Of a stretch of DNA of 64,000 nt, positions 22,461 to 35,700 are shown in pieces (position 1 is the stretch's first letter; the number at the start of each line of letters is the position of its first letter). Under the pieces are notes generated by a model that saw only the letters and a list, made by a program, of their open reading frames with translations, had not been told where the DNA came from and ran no database searches. Source of the DNA: Antedon bifida. Its lineage: Eukaryota; Echinodermata; Crinoidea; Comatulida; Antedonidae. The DNA is taken from assembly GCA_963402885.1 (NCBI GenBank), contig OY727093.1:23931409-23995408 (forward strand), given 5' to 3'. Both the position numbers and the translations under genes were made by a program.

Positions 22461-23980
22461 ATTTCCCTTAAAATGTAATTTAGATAGGAGATTTAATTTT
22501 AAGTGTTTCCCTTAGCCTATGTGCATGATAAATACGGCCACAGGCTATACAGACAAACATACAGTGGTAAAAACAAACATTCGGGTTATCCGCGCAAACG
22601 CAACATGCACATACGTTAAAATATGAACGCTGAAAATGAATATACCATCCTATAACATGAAGTAAATATGTTTACAGTGATGAATTTAACCTGTGTCATA
22701 AAGCATAAGAAAACACTGTATATGTTATATAGGGTAGCATACAGATGAAATGAGACCCATCTTCTAATCAAATTTTTATCAAAATGACGTATGAAGATAG
22801 AAATTTTAAGATTATTGTCTGAACCAGATCATATTAAACTAGAAGATAATCGTATACATGTAGAAAAGAAATGCGCGCTATTTTAAACGCGATGAATGAG
22901 ATGAAAATCATACTTTTTTAATTCAACTGGCCATATGATGACGTCATGACATCCGATAGGCAACATTTTATATGAATTCATATCTACAATTCAACAGCTT
23001 CCTTAATAAGTTTTTATCATGTGGGTCACTTTTTATTCCGAGGAGCTATAACATATTGAAATATACTGTAAAAATGAAATTATTATTATCCTAATTGTTG
23101 TTTAATATGATGACGTAATACCAATTTAAATTTTTGTGTACGCATGTTAAAGAGAATTGATTGAGAAAGCACATATTACAACCTAAGAGAAAATTGTTTA
23201 GGCATACGCACGACGGCCTCTATTAAATTGGGTCAACTATTACAAAAAAATAAAAATCATGTTGTAAAAATTCGAGTGGCCATATGGTGACGTCAGAACA
23301 TCCGGTCGATACAAAGTTTACATTGAATTGATATCTAAAACTCATCAGCTTCCATAATACAAAAAAAAGAGAGGTTCACCAGTCATCCTGAGGGACTATA
23401 ACCGATTAAATACATTTATATTTTTGCCCAAATTTGCATTACATTACCCATTTTTGTGCACGTGCGTCGTTAATTTGCAATTAATGTTCATCAAAATGAA
23501 TGAAATCTACTACAGAGGGTATGAGCAAAAATCAATTGCAAATTTGTTTACCCTTCAAATCAAATCAAAATAAACATTTATTTCCTTCAAAAGAACAAAA
23601 TCAATAACAACACGTAATAAGGTTTTTAAAAAGTGCGTGCGGAAAACGAAAACAAATGTGAAATGCTCAAAATGACCTGAAATGTATGCGAAAATGATTT
23701 TAAATTAATTTGTGCGTGAAACGCTATTTTAATCAAATATAAATTTCAGTTAGGGGTCAATCCTCTGACAAAGTTATACCATTTTATGTTGACAAGAATT
23801 AGAGATAGAGCTGCAACAAAAATCGTGGAAAGAAAGAAGAATAAGATAGAAAAAAAAAGATCTTGACAATAACAAGCGGTTATCCGCCAATTGCGGGTAA
23901 CCAATAACATCAAAACTATTTTTCATAAGAACGATTAAAGACAATTTTTGTATACGAAAGCGGAAACCGTCCAGCATAGA
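22461..23980. repeat. Dispersed repeat with GGCCATAT...GACGTCA motif, copies 3-4
   Basis: Blocks 22715-22990 and 23040-23360 both contain an AA(T)TC-A-CTGGCCATATG-TGACGTCA word, a CCGATAGGC or CCGGTCGAT word, and an ATTGATATCTA-AA-TCA-CAGCTTCC end. They resemble 17890-18190. The rest up to 23980 shows no gene. Confidence 0.55.
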
Positions 23981-23984
23981 AAAT

Positions 23985-24255
23985 AAGTTTTGGAAGCGGT
24001 CCCTTATGAGAGGAGATGATAACTTACGAGAAGTGGTCGATTATGAAAAGCGGTCCCTTAACAGAGAAGGTGGGCCTTTAAAAGAGGTCGTCACTTACGA
24101 GAGATGTGGTCATTAAGAGAGGAGGTCACTTACCTGAGGTCGTTGTGACGGGAGACGGGGGTCGATTATGAGAAGCGGTTCCTTAACAGAGATGGTTGCT
24201 TACGATGTGTGGTAGTTTTAGAAAGTTGGTTGCTTTCGAGAGGTGGAAAGACTGG
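23985..24255. repeat. Degenerate GGTC-CTTACGAGAG minisatellite
   Basis: Roughly ten imperfect units alternate AAGCGGTCCCTTA(A/T), AGAGGAGGT, CACTTACGAGA and GTCGATTATGA. Period and order vary. Confidence 0.65.
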
Positions 24256-24403
24256 TAGTAAAGATCGATGCATTTGCACATTATTTAGACATTTTTGTAA
24301 AATATATAACATTTCTACATAATACTGGCGATAGTAACTACATAAGCTGGGAGGCAATTTTTGTTACTAAGTTGTTGACCGTTTCTACATTAGCTGGTGT
24401 TTG

Positions 24404-24660
24404 ATTTTGGAATGACTTGCCAGCAGATATAAAACATTCACCCACGATTATGTCCTTTAAAGCTAGATACAGATCTCATTTCTTTTCATAACATTTAACT
24501 TCCAGTTTATATTTTGTGTTTCTTTTATTATTAATTGTAATTGTATAAAATTTAAATTTGTATCCGTTTTTGTCGACAGGACCACAATGCAAAACAAGTT
24601 TATTTCTACTTGATTGTGTATTATCCTGTATAAATATGTTGTTAAATAAATAAATTAAAT
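24404..24660 (+). mobile_element. LINE 3' end
   Basis: The coding tail FWNDLPADIKHSPTIMSFKA ends in YRSHFFS and a TAA near 24490. The 3' UTR has GACAGGACCACAATGCAAAAC and ends TAAATATGTTGTTAAATAAA(TAAA)n. It shares the 3' UTR with 9885-10025. Confidence 0.8.
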
Positions 24661-24737
24661 AAATAAATTTATTTACCTAATTTATTTATTTAACAACATA
24701 TTTATTGTTATATAAAATATTATTATATAACAATAAA
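24631..24737. repeat. Two nested perfect palindromes (potential cruciforms)
   Basis: Arm 24631-24657 is the exact reverse complement of 24678-24704 (27 bp, TAAATATGTTGTTAAATAAA...). Immediately after, 24701-24715 (TTTATTGTTATATAA) is the reverse complement of 24723-24737. The first arm is the LINE 3' tail itself. Confidence 0.85.
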
Positions 24738-24744
24738 TTTATTT

Positions 24745-26803
24745 ACTAGATAAGCTGAAAGTGTTTCTACTAGCTGGAGGTTTTCTACATTACCGGTTGT
24801 AACAATTGATTTTACATCATTTAACAAACGTCTTCCGTTCTGTGAAAGTGTAAATTTAGATTAAGCCAATAAAGTTTTATATCTGACGTAAGAAATTGAG
24901 AACAAAAATTCAATTATATTGCATTTTCCTAAAGAATGTGGATTTTTTATGGTCTATGGCAAGACAACAACGAGACACAATCGATGTTAAAAGAAGAAAT
25001 CAATTTATGATTGTCTCGTTGATTATTCTGAAGTAATCGTGTTCTAGATCCGAAAACGGAGTTGGTCATAGGAAAGACAATTTAATTGTCGTTCCTATGA
25101 TATGATATATAATATTAAAATATCCATTGGAACTGAGTTACATAGGACAATGAGGTTTTCAGCGAATAAGAATATTCTCTCCATTAAACAAATATAGAAC
25201 ACCTTTTGCTCTAAAGTAAACTACAACGCTCGGGTTGGTTTTCGAACGCATAATTGCTACAATCTCGTTTGCACACAATTCTTAAAGAAAAGAAGCTGAA
25301 ACATTTAATAAAAATTATTATTATATCATTCATTCTATTTAACACGGCTCCTCCGTTAAATAGAACAATCTTTCAACTTATAAAATATTGTCATCATTCA
25401 ACTCATAACATTCATTATTCTGTATATTATTTAAATAAAAAACATAAAAAATATACTTATTTAAAACATAGCAAGAAAAGAAAAACGATTATATTGCGCA
25501 CATAAGAGCTACACTATACAGATATTGACTGATGTGATGGGCATGATTCAAATAATTATAGACAGATATAAAGATTCGAGAGATATAATATAGTATTTTA
25601 AACCTTGCCCTGATAAAAACACCAGTAAATATTTGTTTCGTATACAATACCACATACAAATCCGTTCGAAGCGAAGCGAATGCACAAGTACAGTTCACCG
25701 TTATTTAGCCCTCTAAGAAACGAGCATATTATCATCAATGCCTTCAAGATATACCAGAAAATTATTCCCAAACATACTTTAAATGTTTCTTCGTACATCT
25801 ATTCCAGGTCTACGTAACGATTAGATCGATTAAATTCAGACATGCGCAATCTAAACATAGACTATTCCATAATATTAGGTAATATATTTTAAAACTATAC
25901 CATAACTAATCAATCAGATGCCGTGAATAGAAAAGTGCGGTTATACAATCATAACTATCGACTTATAGACGTATCGACTCAGTAGGATATTGATATCACC
26001 ACACTAAATTAACGAATTCAGGGTTGAAAGAAGAAACATAGAAGTTCGACAATTTACCGTATTACCTTATGCTAAATCAACAAAAAGGTTAATTAATAAT
26101 TCAATTAGTGTTTGAACTGTACATCAAACTTTTTACTGTCATGTTTTAATTGATTTATTAATACAACCTAACTTAGTGTGTTGGGCGAACGATATAAGAT
26201 ATTGATTGTTGCTAAATACGATTTTATCATGTATGGTGATGCTGTACTATTTTGTTACCTACGGTACGTTTAAGCTGTTATAATATTAACAAAATTAACA
26301 CTGCCATTTTTAAAACATACGTAATTGTTATTTTTCAATTAATATTATCTTCTCTTTTTAAATTTATACTGTATACAGTGTAACGCGCGCGGCCCAAACT
26401 TGATTTTCTATGAATATAGTAGGGGGAGCATTCGCGCGAGCACGTAAACGTTAACATAAAAGCTATTTGACAACATGCAATGCGCAAGTTCCGTAAGTAC
26501 AAATCGATCTGAGCGTGCGCAAGTACTATGAAAAACTTTAGTTACGTGCGACAAGAACCTTCTAAAAAATATTACCAATGAAAAACCATAACCGAAGGGT
26601 ATCGAAACATGAAAGAATCATTACATTTCTGTAGAACAAAATAGGAATTGTTCATCGCAATATGCTATTTATATCACCCATGCAAGTTTAAAAATGCCAA
26701 TTGTCACGCTAAATTAACTAAGTCAGGGGTGAAAGAACGTTATTAATCAATGAATACTACTCTATATGAATATACCATAAAATATTATTTTACTTAGGCC
26801 TAA
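24745..26803. other. Intergenic, no gene seen
   Basis: AT-rich. Open frames at 25254-25505 and 25489-25798 are low-complexity or overlapping by-products. No supported feature. Confidence 0.5.
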
Positions 26804-27125
26804 AGATATATTGACCCCCTAAAAAATATTTTGTTGTTGAATATGCCATTTTAATGTCACATAAAAGTTATTCACTTTTACCAAAAATCGGATCAATAGA
26901 AAAAAATTTTTCCTGAAAAAAATGTAATTTAAAGCCAAAAATAACTAAATTGTCTGTTAAACAATGGTTTTTGGTTAAAATTAACCATTTCTTTTGTCTT
27001 TTTATAAGTGAAATGATTATTTTTTGGGTTTTTTTTCTACAAAGGTAAATAACTGCAAAATGGTCTATTAAAAGTATAATTTTATTAATATTTATTTTTC
27101 AGGTTTTTGGGGGACAAATACATCT
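26804..27125. mobile_element. TTAA MITE family 2, copy A
   Basis: 322 bp. Left end AGATATATTGACCCCCTAAA; right end TTTTTGGGGGACAAATACAT followed by CT. The ends are imperfect inverted repeats of about 22 bp. The right flank is TTAA (27126-27129) and the left is CTAA (26800-26803), one mutation from TTAA. Internal landmarks are AATATGCCATTTTAATGT and TTCCTGAAAAAAATGTAATTT. Confidence 0.7.
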
Positions 27126-27593
27126 TTAATTTTTTTAATTAATTAATTAAATTCTAGGCCTATTTATTAATGAAATGAAATATATAAAGTAATATAAAAA
27201 AGAAATGATTATTGATTTTATAAATCGTAAAATTGTCTATATTCTTATAAAAATGAATTAATTTATATAGACGGACGAGTTACGAAATTGTGATTTATCG
27301 TTAATAATCTCCGATATCGTGAGATACGATTAAAGTAACGTAATATACTTTAAAATAAGTTGTAAGCAATTTTTTCTAAAATGTAATGTTGTTGCTTTTT
27401 ATTTTTTTCTTTGTGTCATGTGTTCTATGTGACAATAAACTTTTCTTCAATTTACTTTCTACAAAAATCCGTTCGCGTATAGCTGCGATAAATCGTTCTA
27501 ATCGTTTTACTTGAACATTTTTTTACTTTTTTTTTGCATGTGAATGTAAGTACACTATTTGTTTGTACTATTATAATATTGTGTTTATATTAA

Positions 27594-28107
27594 AGGACAA
27601 CTTGACCGAGAACCATATTTAAACAACGTATTAAGGATATAGGCCTACATATGATTTCATAAAAAATCGCGAGATTTACGATATCGCCGCGCGCGCTCGC
27701 CGTACACCCGTCGCCGTAAATTGCTATGACATCACAAGTACAAATCTACCTCATGAGTTTCCACTGTTGTTAACATACAAGAGATAGGTACCGTCACTTC
27801 AATTGCTAATTTGACCTGTATTAGGCTTAAATTTGCCAAAATATTTAGTCTGGTATTTTGAAGAAACACATTATCCAGGCAACAGAAACAATAAATAAAT
27901 TCAACATTTTATATTTTTTACGATTCATTTAAGTGTGTTTACTAGAAATGTTCACGCTTTGTCAGACTTGTCTTTGACTCGAAAGGTATAGCTAGAAACA
28001 TGACGGCGAGCGCGCACGGCGATATCGTAAATCTCGCGATTGTTCTGAAATCATGTACATGCATCCCTAATACGTTGTTAAAATATGGTTCTCGGTCAAG
28101 TTGTCCT
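27594..28107. mobile_element. TTAA MITE family 1 with terminal inverted repeats of about 110 bp
   Basis: 514 bp flanked by TTAA on both sides (27590-27593, 28108-28111). The left end reads AGGACAACTTGACCGAGAAC, and the right end is its reverse complement. The inverted repeat continues through ACAACGTATTA, ATCGCGAGATTTACGATATC and GCCG-GCGCGCTCGCCG, about 110 bp with few mismatches. The internal 290 bp has no ORF. A TTAA target duplication indicates the piggyBac or Kolobok type; the termini do not look like canonical piggyBac. Confidence 0.88.
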
Positions 28108-28689
28108 TTAATTATGATTTAACTTGAACTGTATTTTTAGGACCCTCTGTGTACCTAAAGTGTTAAGGCATTTTTTGCGGCTGCGGTTGGCGTATCATTT
28201 TCTTGTAATGGTTCATCGCAAAATTTCACAAAGTTGTCTTTATACTTAGAATAATTTTTGAATGATTCAATCATTTTAATGATGGGTTTCATACAATTTG
28301 ACGTTTTCATTTTGATCGCTTCTGGACATTCTCCTCAGAGGTCAAGCCAAAATAACCTCTTTCCTGACGTAATTTCCCATTTCCATGAAGTGAACACATG
28401 ATTTGATGACATGTCCAAGAGTCAATTTACTTTCTACAAAATTCTGTTTTCGTATAGCTGTATTTCTAAAATCCTTCTACAGCAGTTTTTGTTTTAAAAT
28501 AGGCCTTAAAAATCATCTTTTTTGCATGCGAAGAATACTCTTATTGTTTTAATATTAATTATAGTTTAACTTCGAAGGGCATTTGATCGTCGAGAATTGT
28601 ATTTTTAGGACCTTCCGTGTAGGCACCTAGCTATGTGTCAATAAGATTTTGTGGCTACAGTTTGTGTTTATACTAAGACGGGTTTTTAA

Positions 28690-29033
28690 AGATATATTTT
28701 CCCCCTGAAAAATTAATTCTTAAAAAAAATGTTTTAATATGCAATTTTAATGTAACATTTAACAAAAATTAAATCTTGAATTGATCTCTTAAATTAAAAT
28801 TTGATCGAAAAAAATGTATTTACCTGAAAAAACTGTAATTTAATGCAAAAAATTGTCAAATTGGCTGCCAGCAATTGGGCTTTTGATTGAATTTAACCAT
28901 TTATAACTCATTTTATATCTGAAAACATTTTTTTTCTACGGAAGTGATTAACTTTATTAAAACTGCAAAATAACATTTTCAAAATCTGATTTAATTAATC
29001 TTCATTTTTCATGTTTTTGGGAGACAATACATC
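28690..29033. mobile_element. TTAA MITE family 2, copy B
   Basis: 344 bp between TTAA at 28686-28689 and TTAA at 29034-29037. Ends are AGATATATTTTCCCCCTGAA and TTTTTGGGAGACAATACATC plus T. The interior aligns with copy A (ATATGCAATTTTAATGTAAC, CCTGAAAAAACTGTAATTTA, AACTGCAAAAT). Confidence 0.75.
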
Positions 29034-29320
29034 TTTAAATGATTCCAATGATTTGGTTTCATACCATTTGACGTCATAGTGGATCGATAGCTTATGTTTA
29101 CTATTGGTTTATGCCCCAGCCTCGTTTTTATTATTGCTTCCTCCTCAGGGGTAAAGCCAAAATAACCTTTTTGTGACGTAATTTCCGTTTTTCAGAATGA
29201 AAACATGTTTTGATGACGTAGTTCAAGAGTAAATTTACTTTCTACAAAAATCTGTATAAAGGTTTTAAAATGATTCATTTTTAATGATTGGTTTCTGTTC
29301 ATAACATTTGACGTGATAGT

Positions 29321-32300
29321 CGATCTTACGACTGTTTAGTTGTGGAAAAGACCTCATCCATAACGTAGGCCTAATATACAATATCAGTCTGTAAAGTCAT
29401 TAGGACAAAGAAGCTTCTTACTACAACAATCCAGTCTTCTATACCAAGACTGTCATGGAAACATGTAACAATTCAAAATGCAGTTGTAAAACAATATCAT
29501 CGTGTAATGCGCAAACCTATTCGTATACGTTTTGCAATAGTCGATGAGAAATGTTAAGGCAATCGTTTATATCAATTCATCGGAAAACCGAAGGAGGAGA
29601 TCAATCGATCCATTAATCGATTTAAACGTCTTATGACCACCGATTTGCTAAACATTCCAATAAACAACTGGTGTACAAATATGCCGATAAATGCCGAAAA
29701 CACAGTCAATACCAATCAAATTGGTTGCATGACTAACTAAATCGCATTACACCGGTCTAACAAAGCTTACTCTGCCTAAGCTAGCTAAGAAAATTAGGCT
29801 AGGCCTAATAGTATCATCATCAACATGGGTGGAAGAGTGTTAAAGTAGGCCTAGGTTAAGGCCTCCAACAGGGGCATAGCTGCCTATTTATTCCAGATTT
29901 TATACCTACAAAAACATTTACTATTATTGACATAACTTTCCTTCTCCTGTCTACAAGGCCCGAGGGAGAGAACTGAACTACCCTACCTAGCCCTACATCA
30001 ATTGGTTATGCATACCTACAACGTAGGCCTAGTTCATAATATTATAATATTATTTATTCTAGTGTTTCGCTTTTTCAATCGAAACTTAACTCCAGGCTAA
30101 CAAAATACAACTAGTGATTCTCCATGGTACACCCTATCAAGAAAATGGTATGGTCTTCACGCTTGATTAGATATCTCTAACCAAGCGTTACATGTTCATT
30201 CCTCACGTTTTTATGCACAACTACGCTTTACAAATCTACAATTCAGTTTCACAAATCTACATTTTACAATACATATTGAAATGTACACACGCATTTTTCA
30301 AGTACACAAAAATGTTAAATGTAAATATTCATTTTACATTTTTGCTGCTTATGGCAACCCATAGAATCTTGCTTGGAAAGCCACTACAGTTATGTAATTA
30401 TTAAAGAGATACTTTCGCTCTGCCAACAATCTCTTCATTCTGACGAAAAAAATGTATATGTTGTCCTTTCTGCTTATCTGTTGTACTTAGTACATTTTGT
30501 CCTTCCTCTTTTAAAGTTTACTGTTAAAGTCTAAATTCTTAATTTCATGAGGCCAGTTTCTGCTATTATTATTCATTCTGGCATAGTTTTGGTTTGTTCT
30601 CATAAAGTAATATATTTATATAGCGCCCTCATTAAACTTAACAAGAACTTGTATTAATCATTTGAAAGGTGATGGATTATTAAATCAGGGAAGAGTGAAA
30701 TCCTTCCCTGATTTAATATAGTAGGCCTATAGCAGTAATATGTTTTTATTTTGTTATATTTTGGTACAATTTTCAGTTTTTAATATGTATGTATACTATT
30801 TAGTTCACATTGTGAGATAACAGCACACAAAAACCTGTGTTGTAAATGGTTGTTAATATGTTGTTTATATGGCTATCAATGACACATTTTGAACAGCTTC
30901 CAAATGTTGCTGCAGGTTTTACTGTATACTGTATATTAATAGTATTTTTATTTTATTATATTGAAGTGTATAGGTAATTTTTTTTACATTTTAAATGCTG
31001 CAGTAAAATAATTCATTATTAAATATAACTGTTCTTTTATAATTTATTCTAACATCTTTATCTTAGGTGGATGTATTATATTTTGTTTAGTTTCTATTGA
31101 ATCTATTAAAAGTTATGCAAAACATAAACGTGTATTTCCCGTTTACGAAAATAGAGTCTAGTAGTAGACATTTAGCGGTTGTTTCCAAAACGGAAACTTC
31201 AATCAATTTTCAGACTAAAAGTTTACATGGTAGGCCTGTCATTATTTAAAACAATTTCGATGATGGCAAGAGTTGGGTTATACCGGATTGTAACTAGCGC
31301 CATCACACTACTGTATTGCTTAAGTAAGTAAGTAAATATTATTAGTACTAATGAAAATGTTTCAGTTGGCACGAAAAGCACATATCCTGCAGACAGACAA
31401 CTTTGAACGTAATAACAACCAAAAGAGGGCGTTAACCACAAAACAATTTTTGAATACTTTACGAGAGAGTAATTTTCATATTATAATAGAGCACGTTCGA
31501 CATTTGGTAGGCCTATACATAATATTGAAAGACAAAATATATTACGTATGTATGATATTATAAGCTCGAACATGTGAACAGTATTGACAGTAATAATAAA
31601 ATACTCGTATACTAACTATTGAAAGTGATATTAAACATATATTTATCAGATCATACATTTGTCACTGATATTATCAGTAGATGCAGGCCATGGCCTACTA
31701 TTTAAACGTTTCCGATTGAGTTCCACAAAGATGTGGCAAGCATGTTTTTTCATTTGCTTATTTTTCTGCCGTAGATATTATTCCAACAAAAGTAATGAAA
31801 GATACCGTGTTAATTAGTCAGCTTGTTTTGTCGATTACGTAACTCCGTCTAACTGTGGAACTCTCTAAGCTTGCTTATTTCGGTCTTACTGTAGTATAGT
31901 TTTTAGACTGTGTTTCGAATTAATATTTGTAAAAAATAAATATTTTGGCCCCTATGGCGTTTCATGCGTAAAATACTTGAGCTCAAACAAAAATCGAAAC
32001 GTCGAATGGTGGACTATAACATTTTTTAAAAAAGACAAAAAATACAGACTTGGTGCAACGCAGACAAAATTCGAAACGCCGAACGAGGGACTAAAATTTA
32101 AAAAAGACAATGAATACAGATTCGGGAAAATCTAGTCTTACTGTAATCGTTAAAAAAAAGTTTGATCATTTATTCAACTACAGAGGGCGTTAACCATAAT
32201 ACAAGTTTGACTGTACTTAATTCTATTGCTTATACTGTGTGCTCAGATGCACACGGTCGGTGTAGACTCACTTCTCTGTGCTACGGGTCAGAGGCCCTGT

Positions 32301-32752
32301 TTATAAGACGTATACCTAATACTTTATTTTGTTTCGGGAATTTTCAGAAACAATTCAAGCGTTATTGTATCATCCAGATTGTCAAGTTTTGTTACCAGCC
32401 GTGTTATTTAGGTTACGCAGATATTAGTAACATGTAATATTCAATGAATTATTTGTGCTTTCCTGGACATTGTACATTTGTCATTGCGACTTCGCTGCAC
32501 TGGGGATATTGATTCATTACAGGACTAGATAGGATTATATCAATCCTGAGATCATCACCGAACACCTCATCCGGGAATGAATACTATTAAATTGACAGTG
32601 ATACTTCATAGACCGGACACTTATGGATAATATACTGTTTAGCCCTGAACTCAGGATAATCCGATTGGTGAAGTAGTATTTTGGCATTCTGTACTTTACT
32701 GTGTACGTGTGACAATACACTGTTTGTTTTTGTTTTGTATTGGAACCTTAAT
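29321..32752. other. Intergenic and 5' flank of the FN3 gene
   Basis: No coding exon supported. 30680-30720 holds an inverted pair (TTAAATCAGGGAAGAGTGAA / TCCTTCCCTGATTTAATAT). A similar inverted motif (AGAGTGAAAT...TTTCACTCTTCCCTG) occurs at 59745-59780. The promoter of the + strand gene should lie just 5' of 32753. I see no clear TATA box. Confidence 0.4.
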
Positions 32753-35700
32753 ATGGAATTTAAAATGAAGTGGATAGTATCTGTTACTGGAATATTACTT
32801 TCTAGTATTTCAATGGTAAGAAATATTTATTATTTTAGATATCATCTATTATAATTCAAATGCTGCAGGGAGTTATTTATGTACTTATACATGTTTTACA
32901 AGTTCAGTTAACGACCTAATTACATATAACAAGCATTATATTCAAGTCCTCTAACTACCACCTGTGACGCGTAACTCCATGGTACCACCACCCCCTTCCA
33001 TATCAGGTTTGTAGCGATACTTTGTAGTTGTAGTTGTCGGTAAGTAGGCCTACAGAAAGTAAGTTTAACACATTCTGTATCGATTATCAGTAGCGTGATC
33101 GATTATTGATGAGCAGCAGCTTAATTGATTATTGTTGAGCAGTAGTTTAATTGATCGATTAATTGATCGTTTCCTTGATTGCTTTAAATAGGGTGGTGAT
33201 TAACTTGAAAGATCGGTAGATTGATAGATAGGTTGATATGGTCGATTAAGCAATGATTCAAATCTATTTGTGATTGAGCTTATGGCCAATTGATTGATTG
33301 ATTAATTATTGACAATAATAACTAGACGGCAGGAGATTGAATAGCTATGATTATATGGATATTCGAATTACAGAGAAGAAATCGATAATCTTGAACCGTT
33401 ATAGACTATAATAATAATACAATTGTATTACATATTCCAGAATCAAATGATAAATACATCTAGTACATTCAAATCTACGCTTGTTGTACTTAACATCAAT
33501 AATAATTAGTCAAATAATAGTATATATTGCCAATAAGTGGGTTAAAACCAACCTCGCGTATATTAATAAGCAAAATAAACATAGGCCTGAGGGTATGCAA
33601 ACAAGCGCGCGTGTAGCCACTGGATGTTTGAATATGTTTACACATTTCATTAACCATGATCTGGTTATAATAATGTCGATTGTTATTACATGAACAAACT
33701 TGTATTTATAATATAAAAATACATGACAAATAATTTTGCCATTTTTTTGTAACTTGTGTGGATAAATTTGAAATTATCTCTTCCTTTCCCGATTCTGAAT
33801 ACGTAAGAACTTACACCATAGAACAACCAAATATGTTCTCAGTGCGTGATTACTGTTACCGTACAGAATTTACATTATAACATACGCTGTGTTGATGGTA
33901 GCATGGAGGTATTCCCCGTGATGGTCTTAAATGGTTAATTTAAACTCTACTGATAGGCCTATGGAACATGTGAACAGTCGCACATAGTAAAATATTTCTA
34001 AAATTGTCTATTACGTTACCACAGGAAGTGGTTATTTTAAATTACAAAATCCCTTCATGGATAAACAAACGAATCGTTTTTGTGGTAGGCCTACATACAC
34101 CGGTTTATCTCTGATCCGTTTAGGACCAGTCGTACATTCGTAGGTGACTTCAATTGATTTATTATGTCTACCACATAAACGTACAACTAAGGTGTAATAA
34201 ATTGTCCCCGGAAGATTGACATCCGGTACCTTTTTTATTCGTAATAGTAATGAGCAAAATAAACAGTTTGAGGAAAAAATTTGATCTGAAAATTAAAAGG
34301 CAGCTATGTATCTAATATTTATTCTAACATTATTTCATTATACTTTATTCATCTTAAGCTTAGTTCCCACTTGGACACAACGCCATGTGAGTTGACCAAT
34401 CACACGAGACAATTTGTATGATCTATCGCGTTGTTATTGGTCAAATTACTTTCGGCGCAATATGTGTAATGAACTAAAGTAGTGTAGGCCTCCTGTCAAC
34501 TAAAATTACAGAAACTTTCAGCATGATAACCGTGCGATATTCTATCGTTTTAAAAACCCTAATTGGAAACCAAAGTCATTTATAATAATACTCCCGTCCT
34601 GTGAGTTATATTTGATAGGAAGTTAGGAACGCCCCTAGGCGGGTCAATGGCCAGCATCCTGATCACGCATGAGCACTGGGTATAAATGACAAGTTTGAAG
34701 ATATACTACAATCTTTTCATAGGCCTAAAATACTATCTGTTTTTCAATGAAATATAGCCTACAATTCGAGTAATACACATTTTAGGTATCTCATTAAAAT
34801 ATGTAGTTCATAATACATTACAATTTATATATCGTAATTCAATCGTACGCAGTTTGTTATAATCCATCCCAGCGTATGTTTTGATACGATTTAAGATTTC
34901 TGCCTTTCGATTTCATGTGTTTTCATTTTCATTTCTTAATTATGATATTCGCCAGTTTGTTACGTCCCTTGAGAAATAATCTCGATGAGATAGCTTTAGA
35001 TGATATTGATTACCGGTAAAGCAGTACAAACATTAGGTAGAGGTAGAAGGTTGTATTATAACATTCCAAATGGAAATGTTATAGTAAAACTATTTTTAGG
35101 AGGTAAACTACATATCAATTATACTTAAATGAGGGCTTTACGATGTTTATGATACATTTTACATTGATTGCTTGTTTACTATGTCCTTGACGGGTTACAT
35201 TTCCTATTTATTATCCTATAATATTGTTTGTTAATTGAACAACTAGAATGTTACGGTTAATAAACTTGGTATACAAGTTCAAAAATACCTCTTACTTAAT
35301 GTTGTTACATAATTTGCCATTGTACTTTTAAAATACCGTAAACATTCCGATTGACCTTAAAACATGTACGCAACTATTTCCGCAATTGCTATAATAATAA
35401 TAGTCACCAAGGTGATTAGTATGACGTCACGTACCACCACAATTCCATCCTCCTCAAATCGGGCCTACGTTTTAGGATAGAACAAAGGTTCTTTTGGCGT
35501 TGTTGAAATAAAACAACTGAGAACTACACAGTTCTGCTCAATTTTGTCACAGATGGCACGAGGATATGTCACATTGTATTAAAGTACTTTTACCTTTATA
35601 GTAATATTTACTAAAATATTATTAGTAACGATACTCAGAGAATTGGGTTTTGTCGGATGCAGCGAATTTCCTGTAATTTAGATAGCATGCTTTGAGTACG

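Larger units (their letters stand above)
27430..29320. repeat. Old tandem duplication, two to three copies
   Basis: CAATTTACTTTCTACAAAA(A/T)TC starts at about 27450, 28428 and 29232. TTTTTTGCATG, TTTAACTT, TGTATTTTTAGGACC(C/T)TC and CGTGTA follow in the first two copies. GGTTTCATAC-ATTTGACGT, CTCCTCAG-GGT-AAGCCAAAATAACC and GACGTAATTTCC occur at 28287-28375 and 29057-29190. MITEs have entered individual copies and changed the spacing. Confidence 0.7.
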
